From NCBI GenBank assembly GCA_002293525.1, contig DBDJ01000041.1, forward strand, positions 1 through 57,781: a stretch of DNA of 57,781 bases, written 5' to 3'. Both the position numbers and the translations under genes were made by a program. This DNA comes from Lachnospiraceae bacterium UBA935. Lineage in GTDB: Bacteria > Bacillota > Clostridia > Lachnospirales > Lachnospiraceae. The notes under the pieces were generated by a model that ran no database searches, was not told the origin of the DNA, and was given only the letters and a program-made list of their open reading frames with translations. This document shows positions 51,554 through 57,781 of this stretch, in pieces (within the stretch, counting starts at the first letter, position 1; each line of letters begins with the position of its first letter).

Positions 51554-53182
51554 TTAAAAGCGCAAATTTTTAACACTATATCTCCTTTTCTTTTTTCTTT
51601 TTCGGGTATTTCGCCTTCCGTAAATCCAACGTAAAAATAACCGCACCCGCCCGTTCCGTCTCCGATATCTTCTTCTGTTAAAGTGATAGCTCTGGATAAA
51701 AGCGCGGATAATAAAGAATATAATGGCGATTGCGGCAACTGCCAGAATGGAAAAGATCACATTTTTTACATTTACAAAGATAATCCTTCCGGCCTCATTG
51801 CTGTCGCTCATATCACCGGAAGAACGCGCTGCATTACTAATCTCTTGACCCGCAATAGCACTGACGTTTTCAGAGGCTTCCGGGAACTGAGACTCGGCGG
51901 CATCCGAAGATACGGGGATTTCTGAAGAATCTGCGGGAACCGAAGCGATTTGATGATCAAATTCATATGTGGCGCGGTTTTCCGTAGCAAAATCAATAGT
52001 TGCCTTTCCCACGAAAGCACCGTGATAAGAATAATTAATCTCCGCGATAGAGGCATCATTATCTGAAAGATAAGCTATCTCTGAAGTAAGGCTTTGGAAA
52101 TCGGTCGTCTTGGGCATAATCAGATAGCTGTCCTTATTCAGAGAAAGCATGGGGCTGGAATCACCGAAAACATCATTTCCCGTACTGAAGAAGCTGGAAT
52201 TTTCCATAATATAGCTGGTTTCATTTTCCGACACATTGACTATCTGAAAATTACTGAATCCGTAGTCAAATAATTTAACCGTGTCATTGAACTGTTCCGG
52301 AGATTCTTCCTTTAAAATAACACAAATCAGTTTCATCCCGTTTTTTTCGGCACAGGTCACCAAAGTCTGACGGCAAATGTCGGTATAGCCGGTTTTTCCG
52401 CCGATGACATTGTCACATTCGATTTCTCCCGAGATCAGCTTGTGTTTATTGTGCTTGACAAAGTCGTCCGGCTGAGTCGCTGTCGGCGTGAAATGATAGG
52501 ACTTTGTATTGGATATCTTAGTTAATAATTCATTGCGGAAAAAGGCACCGGCAATTAAAGCCATATCATAAGCCGTCGTATAGTGATTATCGTGATATAG
52601 CCCGTGAGCATTGACAAAATTGGTATTTTTACAGCCAAGTTCGGAGGCTTTGGCAGTCATCATATCGGCAAAAGCATCCATATCGCCCCCGACATGTTCA
52701 CCGATCGCATTGGCCACTTCATTGGCTGAACCGACCATAATACCGTAAAGTGCCTGCTCCAGCGTTAATGCCTGTCCTGCGTCCATACCGATATTAGAAC
52801 TGCCGCTTTCAATGCTGTTGACCGCTTCATGAGAAAAATAGATCATGTCATTCAGGCTGCTGTTCTCCACCGCTAACAGAGCTGTCATTAATTTAGTAGT
52901 GGAAGCAGGGTACTGTTTTTTATCAATATTCTTGGCATATAAGATAACCCCCGTATTGGCTTCCAATAGAATCGCCGAATCGGCACCGATAGCCGGGCCG
53001 GAGGGCCAGTTTTCGATATTATTGGTTTGAATAGGCAATAGTTTGCGCGCTTCAGCCGCCTCTGTCAGCTCTTCTAAAGTAGCAGCTGAAGCCGGAACAA
53101 AGGAAACGAGCAAGGAAATAATCATGACATATATTGACAATGCCGGAAGGCGGCTTTTGGTTAATTGTATTTTAAACAGCAT
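51554..53182 (-). CDS. dacF: D-alanyl-D-alanine carboxypeptidase (peptidase S11, DacF-like) with C-terminal membrane anchor
   Basis: Penicillin-binding protein trimming pentapeptides of peptidoglycan. Signal peptide (to VPASAA, about residue 33), catalytic STTK (SxxK), SAN (in MVGSANEVAN) and KTG (GGKTGYTD) motifs in order. A Ser/Glu-rich linker leads to a transmembrane helix (VIFSILAVAAIAIIFFIIRA) and an extremely basic cytoplasmic tail (RRRYRRRNGR to RNTRKRKKKRRY). The usual S11 anchor is an amphipathic helix, so the true helix and Arg/Lys tail are unusual. ATG 53182 has GGAG eleven bases upstream. Confidence 0.92.
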   Translation of the reverse strand: MLFKIQLTKSRLPALSIYVMIISLLVSFVPASAATLEELTEAAEARKLLPIQTNNIENWPSGPAIGADSAILLEANTGVILYAKNIDKKQYPASTTKLMTALLAVENSSLNDMIYFSHEAVNSIESGSSNIGMDAGQALTLEQALYGIMVGSANEVANAIGEHVGGDMDAFADMMTAKASELGCKNTNFVNAHGLYHDNHYTTAYDMALIAGAFFRNELLTKISNTKSYHFTPTATQPDDFVKHNKHKLISGEIECDNVIGGKTGYTDICRQTLVTCAEKNGMKLICVILKEESPEQFNDTVKLFDYGFSNFQIVNVSENETSYIMENSSFFSTGNDVFGDSSPMLSLNKDSYLIMPKTTDFQSLTSEIAYLSDNDASIAEINYSYHGAFVGKATIDFATENRATYEFDHQIASVPADSSEIPVSSDAAESQFPEASENVSAIAGQEISNAARSSGDMSDSNEAGRIIFVNVKNVIFSILAVAAIAIIFFIIRAFIQSYHFNRRRYRRRNGRVRLFLRWIYGRRNTRKRKKKRRYSVKNLRF

Positions 53183-53416
53183 AAAATTTGTATCTCCATG
53201 AATTCCTGACTTAAAAATTTCATAATAATTATTATCATACACCATTTTACGCAAAACTAAAATATATTTTTTATAAAACTGCATTTAATGTTGTATTTTT
53301 TCCTGGGTGGATAAATTTGACATGTTAAAAAATTTTTTGTGTTCAATCTACGTCTTTCATTATTCATTTGGATGATGTAAAATAATAATAATGCAAGGGA
53401 GTTAAAAGAGGTATCT

Positions 53417-54622
53417 ATGCGATTACGTAATGTAACAGGCTCGGAAGAACTGATTGCTAATAGTATTTATGTCTGTAATCAGCCAGAAACATATCGAGGA
53501 AGATGGTATAGTTTTTTTAAGAATGAGAATCCTATACATATTGAGATCGGCATGGGCAAAGGAAAATTTATCACTGAAATGGCAAGAAGGCATCCTGATA
53601 TCAACTATATCGGGATCGATAAATACTCCAGTGTACTGTGTCGGGCCGTACAGAAACTGGAACAAAACGATTTAAGGAAATCGGATTTGACAACGGGCAT
53701 TAGATTGTCCAGGGAATCGGATTTGATACCGGACTTAAGATTGTCCAGGGAATCAAACAGAACGAATCAGGATTCAGATCAAAAATCAGGGCGGAAGGAA
53801 ATAAAGAATCTGGTTTTAATCTGTACGGACGCCCGTGATCTTGAAAGGGTCTTCGGTCAAGGCGAGATCGACAGGATTTATCTGAATTTCTCCGATCCAT
53901 GGCCAAAAGTAAGGCACGCTGAACGACGGCTGACATCACAAAGATTTTTAGCACTTTATAAAGCCATATTGAACGATACGGGTCGACTGGAGCTGAAAAC
54001 CGACAATAAATCCCTCTTTCTGTTTGGACTGAGTGAGCTTGAGCCTGCAGACTGGAAAAAGGAGGCGGTTACTTACGACCTGCACCGCGACCCGGCCATG
54101 GCGCCCGGTAATGTGACGACAGAATATGAGGAAAAATTTTCTTCGATGGGAAACCCTATTTTTAAATTTGTCGCCTCTAAGGCCTATAATCAATTTCGTC
54201 GAGAGAAAAGTGGCCTTTTTTCGGACAAAAATTTGATGGACAAAAAAGATATAATGAACAATCAAGAGAGTAATGTAAATTACCAAAAAAGGAGCAATTA
54301 TATGGAACTAATGATTAAAGAAGACAATTTCCAAACAGAGGTTATGGAAAGCGATGTCCCGGTGCTGGTGGATTTTTATGCGGACTGGTGTGGTCCCTGT
54401 AAAATGATGTCACCGATAATCGCAGGACTGGCAAAAGAATATTCCGGCAGATGTAAGGTCGCAAAATGCAATATTGACGATGAGATGGAGTTAGCAGGCC
54501 GTTTTCATGTTCTCTCTATACCTACTATTATTATTTTTAAGAACGGCGAGCCGGAAAATATAATCGTCGGTACCGTTTCCAAAAAAGATCTGGTAGAAAA
54601 GCTCGAACAGGCTCTGGAATAA
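53417..54622 (+). CDS. trmB: tRNA (guanine46-N7)-methyltransferase TrmB in frame with thioredoxin
   Basis: Residues 1-265 are TrmB: HIEIGMGKGKFITEMARRHPDINYIGIDKYS (SAM site, here IGMGKGKF), RIYLNFSDPWPKVRHAERRLT, ELKTDN and the C-terminal TEYEEKF. An insertion at about 88-135 carries two 12-residue repeats. No stop codon follows; a linker (SGLFSDKNLMDKKDIMNN and on) runs in frame into thioredoxin at residue 296. TrmB normally ends near here, and an independent thioredoxin start exists, so the long product may be a genuine fusion, minor read-through, or a recent loss of the trmB stop. Confidence 0.85.
   Translation: MRLRNVTGSEELIANSIYVCNQPETYRGRWYSFFKNENPIHIEIGMGKGKFITEMARRHPDINYIGIDKYSSVLCRAVQKLEQNDLRKSDLTTGIRLSRESDLIPDLRLSRESNRTNQDSDQKSGRKEIKNLVLICTDARDLERVFGQGEIDRIYLNFSDPWPKVRHAERRLTSQRFLALYKAILNDTGRLELKTDNKSLFLFGLSELEPADWKKEAVTYDLHRDPAMAPGNVTTEYEEKFSSMGNPIFKFVASKAYNQFRREKSGLFSDKNLMDKKDIMNNQESNVNYQKRSNYMELMIKEDNFQTEVMESDVPVLVDFYADWCGPCKMMSPIIAGLAKEYSGRCKVAKCNIDDEMELAGRFHVLSIPTIIIFKNGEPENIIVGTVSKKDLVEKLEQALE
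53679..53750. repeat. 36-bp in-frame duplication inside trmB
   Basis: Two units (53679-53714 and 53715-53750) start AATCGGATTTGA and end AGATTGTCCAGGG; a third begins AATC and diverges. They encode SDLTTGIRLSRE and SDLIPDLRLSRE in a loop between the SAM motif and the catalytic block. Confidence 0.88.
54302..54622 (+). CDS. trxA: Thioredoxin
   Basis: 106-residue thioredoxin with active site WCGPCK (in DFYADWCGPCKMMSP), the cis-proline SIPTIIIFKNGEP and a C-terminal helix. Dithiol-disulfide reductant in the cytoplasm. Although the frame is open from trmB, GGAG at 54291-54294 is seven bases from ATG 54302, an ideal internal start, so free thioredoxin is almost certainly made. No thioredoxin reductase is nearby. 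A terminator overlaps its 3' end. Confidence 0.93.
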   Translation: MELMIKEDNFQTEVMESDVPVLVDFYADWCGPCKMMSPIIAGLAKEYSGRCKVAKCNIDDEMELAGRFHVLSIPTIIIFKNGEPENIIVGTVSKKDLVEKLEQALE

Positions 54623-54643
54623 TCCCAGAGGCCTGTTCCTTTA
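54605..54643 (+). terminator. terminator overlapping the thioredoxin 3' end
   Basis: GAACAGGCTCTGG pairs with CCAGAGGCCTGTTC (one bulged base) around AATAATC, followed by CTTTA. The left arm lies within the last codons of the thioredoxin gene. Confidence 0.7.
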
Positions 54644-54733
54644 TGGACAACTAAATATTAAATATCGCTTACCGAAAAATGTCTGATTTTCATGCAAAAT
54701 CAATGTATATCATTGTAAAGAAGAAAAAAGACA

Positions 54734-54762
54734 TTGACATTTTAGTGTAAAAAAGGTATCAT
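54734..54762 (+). promoter_or_regulatory. promoter of tRNA-Pro
   Basis: TTGACA, 17-base spacer, TATCAT, ending 31 bases before the tRNA. Confidence 0.8.
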
Positions 54763-54793
54763 GAACATTGTCTCCACTGAATATGATATACAA

Positions 54794-54867
54794 CGAAGTG
54801 TGGCTCAGCTTGGTAGAGCGCTGCGTTCGGGACGCAGAGGTCGCAGGTTCAAATCCTGTCACTTCGA
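54794..54867 (+). tRNA. tRNA-Pro (anticodon CGG)
   Basis: 74 bases fold as a cloverleaf: acceptor CGAAGTG / CACTTCG with discriminator A, D-stem GCTC/GAGC, anticodon stem CTGCG / CGCAG with loop TTCGGGA (anticodon CGG, reading CCG), and T-arm GCAGG TTCAAAT CCTGT. The 3' CCA is not encoded. The 3' side of the gene opens onto an accessory region, the usual setting for tRNA-targeted integration. Confidence 0.95.
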
Positions 54868-54907
54868 GTTTGAGGAAAGCTCTTAGATACGGGGATTATG
54901 TACCTTT

Positions 54908-54957
54908 GATGGTAGTCATGGAACTGCTGTCAGAGGTCTTTTTTGGGTGTTACCAAA
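54908..54957. repeat. direct repeat, left copy, flanking the Uma2 gene
   Basis: About 45 bases containing TGCTGTCAG, GTCTTTTTTGG and TGTTACCAAA recur at 55967-56013 in the same orientation with scattered differences. The left copy begins 40 bases after tRNA-Pro. Confidence 0.7.
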
Positions 54958-55308
54958 AAATATGCTTAGAATCTATATGTCTCATTCTCGCGAACCTCCA
55001 TATATACAGAAATAAATCTGTTCTGTGTTTGTCAGTGTAACACTATAAAATAAATATCTTTCAAAGTCAGTATACACTTTTTGGGACGACAGTGATATAC
55101 CTAATGGATAGTTTCGGGTATTGAGGTATATCCCTCTCCTTGAGTATTTCCTACATATGATACTTCCCTTTCAGCCGGAAAAGGGCTATAATCTATGTAT
55201 CGGGACTGACCCCTTAGCCGGCTGTGTCTTGCCCTTGTCAGAGCGGTCACTCTGGTAGGGAATTAATTATTCCGCTGGCAACAATAGCAGAGAAAGGAAG
55301 TGTGATAT

Positions 55309-55857
55309 ATGCCATTACCGCAAGTGAACAGAAATTACACGATAGAGGATATTTATAATTTGCCGGAAGGTGAGCGAGCCGAGCTGATCGAAGGACAGAT
55401 TTACGATATGGCACCGCCAAGTAGGATTCATCAGGAAATATTGTCGGGCCTGCATATTGAAATCGGAAATTACATTAAATCACAAGGCGGCCCCTGCAGG
55501 GTCTACCCTGCCCCATTTGCCGTGTTTATCAATGCAGATAATAAAACCTACCTTGAGCCGGATATCAGTGTTATCTGCGATTCTGACAAGCTTACTGACC
55601 AAGGATGCAACGGTGCGCCAGACTGGATCATTGAAATAACATCACCCGGTAATGCCGGCCATGACTACTTGAGGAAATTAGGTCTTTATGAAAATACCGG
55701 GGTAAGAGAATACTGGATCGTGGATCCACAAGAGGAAAAAATATTAGTATACTTCTTTGAAGCCGACTGGATTGTCAGATCATATACTTTTAAGGATAAG
55801 ATCAAAGTAAATATCTATGGCGATCTGGAAATAGACTTTAATGATATCGTTATTTAA
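55309..55857 (+). CDS. Uma2 family (DUF820) restriction-endonuclease-fold protein
   Basis: 182 residues. PD-(D/E)xK nuclease-fold protein of the Uma2 family, widespread in cyanobacteria and some Firmicutes, of unknown biological role. Seen: YNLPEGERAELIEGQIYDMAPPS at the N-terminus, the catalytic EPDISVI (Asp85), PDWIIEITSP (Glu109) and the following DYLRKLGLYENTGVREYWIVDP with the conserved Lys/Tyr. AAGGAAG precedes the ATG and a terminator follows. Single gene in the accessory zone behind tRNA-Pro, flanked by direct repeats. The 440-bp upstream gap after the tRNA contains no other gene. Confidence 0.9.
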   Translation: MPLPQVNRNYTIEDIYNLPEGERAELIEGQIYDMAPPSRIHQEILSGLHIEIGNYIKSQGGPCRVYPAPFAVFINADNKTYLEPDISVICDSDKLTDQGCNGAPDWIIEITSPGNAGHDYLRKLGLYENTGVREYWIVDPQEEKILVYFFEADWIVRSYTFKDKIKVNIYGDLEIDFNDIVI

Positions 55858-55869
55858 TGCTATCATCAT

Positions 55870-55918
55870 CCGGCAGTAGGTGCTTGAGATATTATATGCC
55901 TGCTGCCGGTTATTATTT
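55870..55918 (+). terminator. terminator after the Uma2 gene
   Basis: CCGGCAGTAGG pairs with CCTGCTGCCGG (one wobble) around a 19-base loop, followed by TTATTATTT. Confidence 0.8.
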
Positions 55919-56402
55919 GACTACTATTTGTCTACTAATATCACGTTTGACTACCAAAAATGACCTGATGTTATGGAAATGCTGTCAGCAGTCTTTTTTG
56001 GTGTTACCAAATATCAAATGTACACCACTATATTCTCCATGCAAACCCTTTGTCCGTTCTTAATGCATAGTTGATTTTAGACATCGTCATTTTGAATGGC
56101 TGTTTGTTGTGTAATAATTAAATAATCGAATGATTATTATACAAAAGGAATACTTTATTAAATATCATTACAATAATCATCATTAACTAAATATCTTAAG
56201 TATATGAAGTGTTTAGCCTATATAAAGCATTGATACGCAAATTGTATTAACATATAATGACAATAAAAGAATATAATCAACAATATATTTAAATGCATAT
56301 CGAATGTTCTCAAAAACGGTATAAAAAGTTGATTTGATAACACTTTATTGTCTTTAAAAAATAAAATACATTAAATATCAACTTCAAATAACGGGAGAAA
56401 AA
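55919..56402. other. AT-rich intergenic region without a supportable gene
   Basis: 484 bases between the Uma2 terminator and the radical SAM gene. It contains the right copy of the direct repeat and a distal dyad AAGTTGAT / ATCAACTT about 60 bases apart just before the radical SAM start. I see no credible precursor-peptide gene here: short frames lack ribosome binding sites. Confidence 0.6.
55967..56013. repeat. direct repeat, right copy, flanking the Uma2 gene
   Basis: Same orientation and order of blocks as the copy at 54908-54957: GATG, ATGGAA, TGCTGTCAG, GTCTTTTTTGG, TGTTACCAAA. With the left copy it brackets a segment of about 1.06 kb. Confidence 0.7.
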
Positions 56403-57680
56403 ATGCAAGGAGACACAAAGAATCTATTATTTTCGAATTATGCAAAGTTTATTTTCAGAAATAACCAAGTTATAGCCACCAACCAATTGAGAGGTGAATG
56501 GATTCGCTTTTCAAAGGAATGCTATGATTATCTGACCCAAGCAATAGATTTGGGATTAACAAAAGATAGTTTCATCGAATGTTTTGAAGAGAAAAGCGAC
56601 CAAATATATATACAGAAATTAGTTGATAACTTAGAGACCATAAAAGTTTTGACAAATGATGATGATATCAATATAGAAAATGAACCACATTTGGAAAGCG
56701 TGGAGCTTATACTAACAAACCGATGTAATTTGAGCTGCCGGCATTGCTCAGCGAATGCCATGAATGTAACGGGTACAGATTTTTTGGATACAGATGACAT
56801 AATAAAAATTATTGATAAGATAGTTGCATGTAATGCCAAAAACATTATTTTGACTGGCGGGGAGCCCTTGCTTCGTAAGGATTTCATGGACATAGTACGA
56901 TATATCAACTTAAAAGATAAAGAGATAAAGATAACATTAATGACGAACGCAACTTTATTAACAGCTGAGTTAGCAACGGAAATCACAAAATATATCAGCG
57001 CAGTTGATATCAGTTTAGATGGATATGATGACGAAAGCTGTAGCGATCTTCGAGGGAACAACGTATTTCGAAAGGTACTGAACAGCATAGAATTACTTCA
57101 GAATAAGGGAATGGAAAAAATCTCGCTCTCAATGGTTTCGCTAGGAAATGATCAGAAAGGCAAGACGAAGTTTGAAGAATTGTGCAGACAGTTGAAGGTT
57201 GCTCCCGTGATAAGACGTTTGTCGTTTATGGGCAGGGCAAAGGAAAATGAAAGATATTTAAGAAATAGGAGAAAAGAAAATAGAGATAGTTACACGAAGA
57301 TACCGACAGATGAAAATTTCAGAAAGGCACTGAGAGCCTGCTCATGCAATGCCGGGATAGAGTCATTGAGCATTGATGAAAGAGGACTGATTTATCCTTG
57401 TATCAATTTTAAAGATGATATGGATGAGATTGGTAATATACTGAATATAGAATCGCTGAGTGAGTTTATAAATAAGTGTAAAAACGGAATGGATGAAAAC
57501 GGAATGAAGTTTTTTAAATATCTCCCTTATTATGGTGATATCTGTAGCGATTGCAGTGTCAGGTATTTCTGCTGGACTTGTCCTTATGCGGCAATAGACA
57601 TGGAAAAAAATAAAAGATTGCCTGTGAATTGCCTTGGACACAAAGAGTATTTACATCAGATCGTTTGGGGTGAGGATTGA
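56403..57680 (+). CDS. Radical SAM/SPASM protein, putative peptide maturase
   Basis: 425 residues. An N-terminal region (1-95) resembles the small winged-helix RiPP-recognition-like segment seen in peptide maturases, without clear proof. Radical SAM core: CNLSCRHC (Cys108, 112, 115), ILTGGEPLLRKDF, VDISLDGYDDESC. C-terminal SPASM region with CSCNAG, LIYPCINF and CSDCSVRYFCWTC supplying auxiliary Fe-S clusters. Such proteins usually modify a ribosomal peptide encoded next to them; none is visible upstream, and the downstream side is cut by the window. GGGAG precedes the ATG. Strongly AT-rich, unlike the housekeeping genes. Confidence 0.87.
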   Translation: MQGDTKNLLFSNYAKFIFRNNQVIATNQLRGEWIRFSKECYDYLTQAIDLGLTKDSFIECFEEKSDQIYIQKLVDNLETIKVLTNDDDINIENEPHLESVELILTNRCNLSCRHCSANAMNVTGTDFLDTDDIIKIIDKIVACNAKNIILTGGEPLLRKDFMDIVRYINLKDKEIKITLMTNATLLTAELATEITKYISAVDISLDGYDDESCSDLRGNNVFRKVLNSIELLQNKGMEKISLSMVSLGNDQKGKTKFEELCRQLKVAPVIRRLSFMGRAKENERYLRNRRKENRDSYTKIPTDENFRKALRACSCNAGIESLSIDERGLIYPCINFKDDMDEIGNILNIESLSEFINKCKNGMDENGMKFFKYLPYYGDICSDCSVRYFCWTCPYAAIDMEKNKRLPVNCLGHKEYLHQIVWGED

Positions 57681-57755
57681 ACGAGCCAATAAAAATTGAG
57701 CTTGGTAAATTTTTTAATATGACCATATAGGCAGCTTTAATATATGGAATAAAAA

Positions 57756-57781
57756 GAAAGGAGACAATATGAAGTGACCTC
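57756..57781 (+). other. strong ribosome binding site and start of a cut-off gene or leader
   Basis: GAAAGGAG is followed after five bases by ATG AAG TGA, a two-codon frame, and after ten bases by an overlapping GTG ACC that stays open to the window edge. Either a gene starting with GTG begins here (possibly the peptide substrate or partner of the radical SAM protein), or the ATG frame is interrupted. Confidence 0.35.

Noticed and set aside
54605..54643. trmB-trx fusion considered a pure artefact
   Set aside because: Kept as a finding because the frame is open over the whole 30-residue linker; the alternative of a missing stop through a base error is stated there.
54768..55040. 90-codon frame after thioredoxin
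   Set aside because: It translates through tRNA-Pro and the direct repeat; an artefact of the tRNA sequence.
55857..56063. 68-codon frame starting at the Uma2 stop (TAATG overlap)
   Set aside because: It translates through the Uma2 terminator hairpin and the direct repeat and has no ribosome binding site; considered as a RiPP precursor but unsupported.
1..57781. CRISPR array, prophage or restriction-modification system
   Set aside because: No regularly spaced repeats, cas genes, phage structural genes or methyltransferase-restriction pairs are visible; tandem repeats found are adjacent units without spacers.

Overview
The window looks like ordinary chromosome from a low-to-moderate GC Firmicute of class Clostridia, most likely Lachnospiraceae. 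Evidence: a class I heat-shock operon hrcA-grpE-dnaK-dnaJ under a perfect CIRCE operator, RNase J, MtaB, an ireB-ruvX-DUF1292 block, MutS2, YhaM, a DUF3048 lipoprotein, type III glutamine synthetase and a DUF6465-like Lys/Ala-rich protein, all with strong AGGAGG-type ribosome binding sites. The family-level assignment is inference from gene content; no rRNA is present.

Layout. 0.1-2.3 kb: small accessory genes (DUF4143 ATPase, a Vsr-like endonuclease, a lipoprotein). 2.4-11.5 kb, minus strand: glutamine synthetase III; an mltG-like/trmR/trhP cluster for wobble-uridine 5-methoxylation; RNase J; then DUF1292, ruvX, ireB and mtaB. 11.6-18.1 kb: an HPr-like protein, thiI and iscS, then rsmE-prmA. 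thiI and iscS both serve tRNA thiolation but are pushed about 1.86 kb apart by non-native DNA, which includes an AT-rich single-gene cassette bounded by 20-bp perfect inverted repeats. 18.4-26.7 kb: a DUF3048 lipoprotein, an aldo/keto reductase, the heat-shock operon and the DUF6465-like protein. 26.9-37.8 kb, minus strand: a run of unrelated housekeeping genes (uppP, patatin, aminotransferase, chemoreceptor, FabH-like protein, manA, LacI regulator, nudC, ferredoxin-type aldo/keto reductase, GNAT). 37.9-43.2 kb, plus strand: cyclophilin, mutS2 and a two-component system. 43.3-48.3 kb, minus strand: RlmCD-type methyltransferase, yhaM, an HtrA-like pseudoprotease, degV. 48.4-50.4 kb: an AT-rich TetR-CPBP pair between two related GC-rich palindromic elements. 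50.5-54.6 kb: a DEDDh exonuclease, a D,D-carboxypeptidase, and trmB running in frame into thioredoxin. 54.7 kb to the end: tRNA-Pro(CGG), then an accessory zone with a Uma2 nuclease flanked by direct repeats and a radical SAM/SPASM peptide-maturase-like gene near the window edge.

Three themes stand out. First, RNA modification and decay is heavily represented: trhP, trmR, mtaB, thiI, iscS, rsmE, rlmCD, trmB, rnj, yhaM. Second, short tandem duplications recur: in frame inside three RNA-modifying enzymes (mtaB 18 bp, rlmCD 36 bp, trmB 36 bp), and across or beside the stop codons of four genes (rnj, manA, an aldo/keto reductase, the htrA-like gene). Third, several proteins keep a fold but have lost the residues that define its activity: an HPr without its histidine, an HtrA without its triad, a FabH without His/Asn, and an MltG without its catalytic domain.

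No CRISPR array, prophage, complete insertion sequence or complete defence system was found. The best candidates for something undescribed are the inverted-repeat cassette at 14.0-15.0 kb, the 181-bp palindrome at 50.2-50.4 kb, the tandem-duplication pattern, and the radical SAM locus at the right edge.
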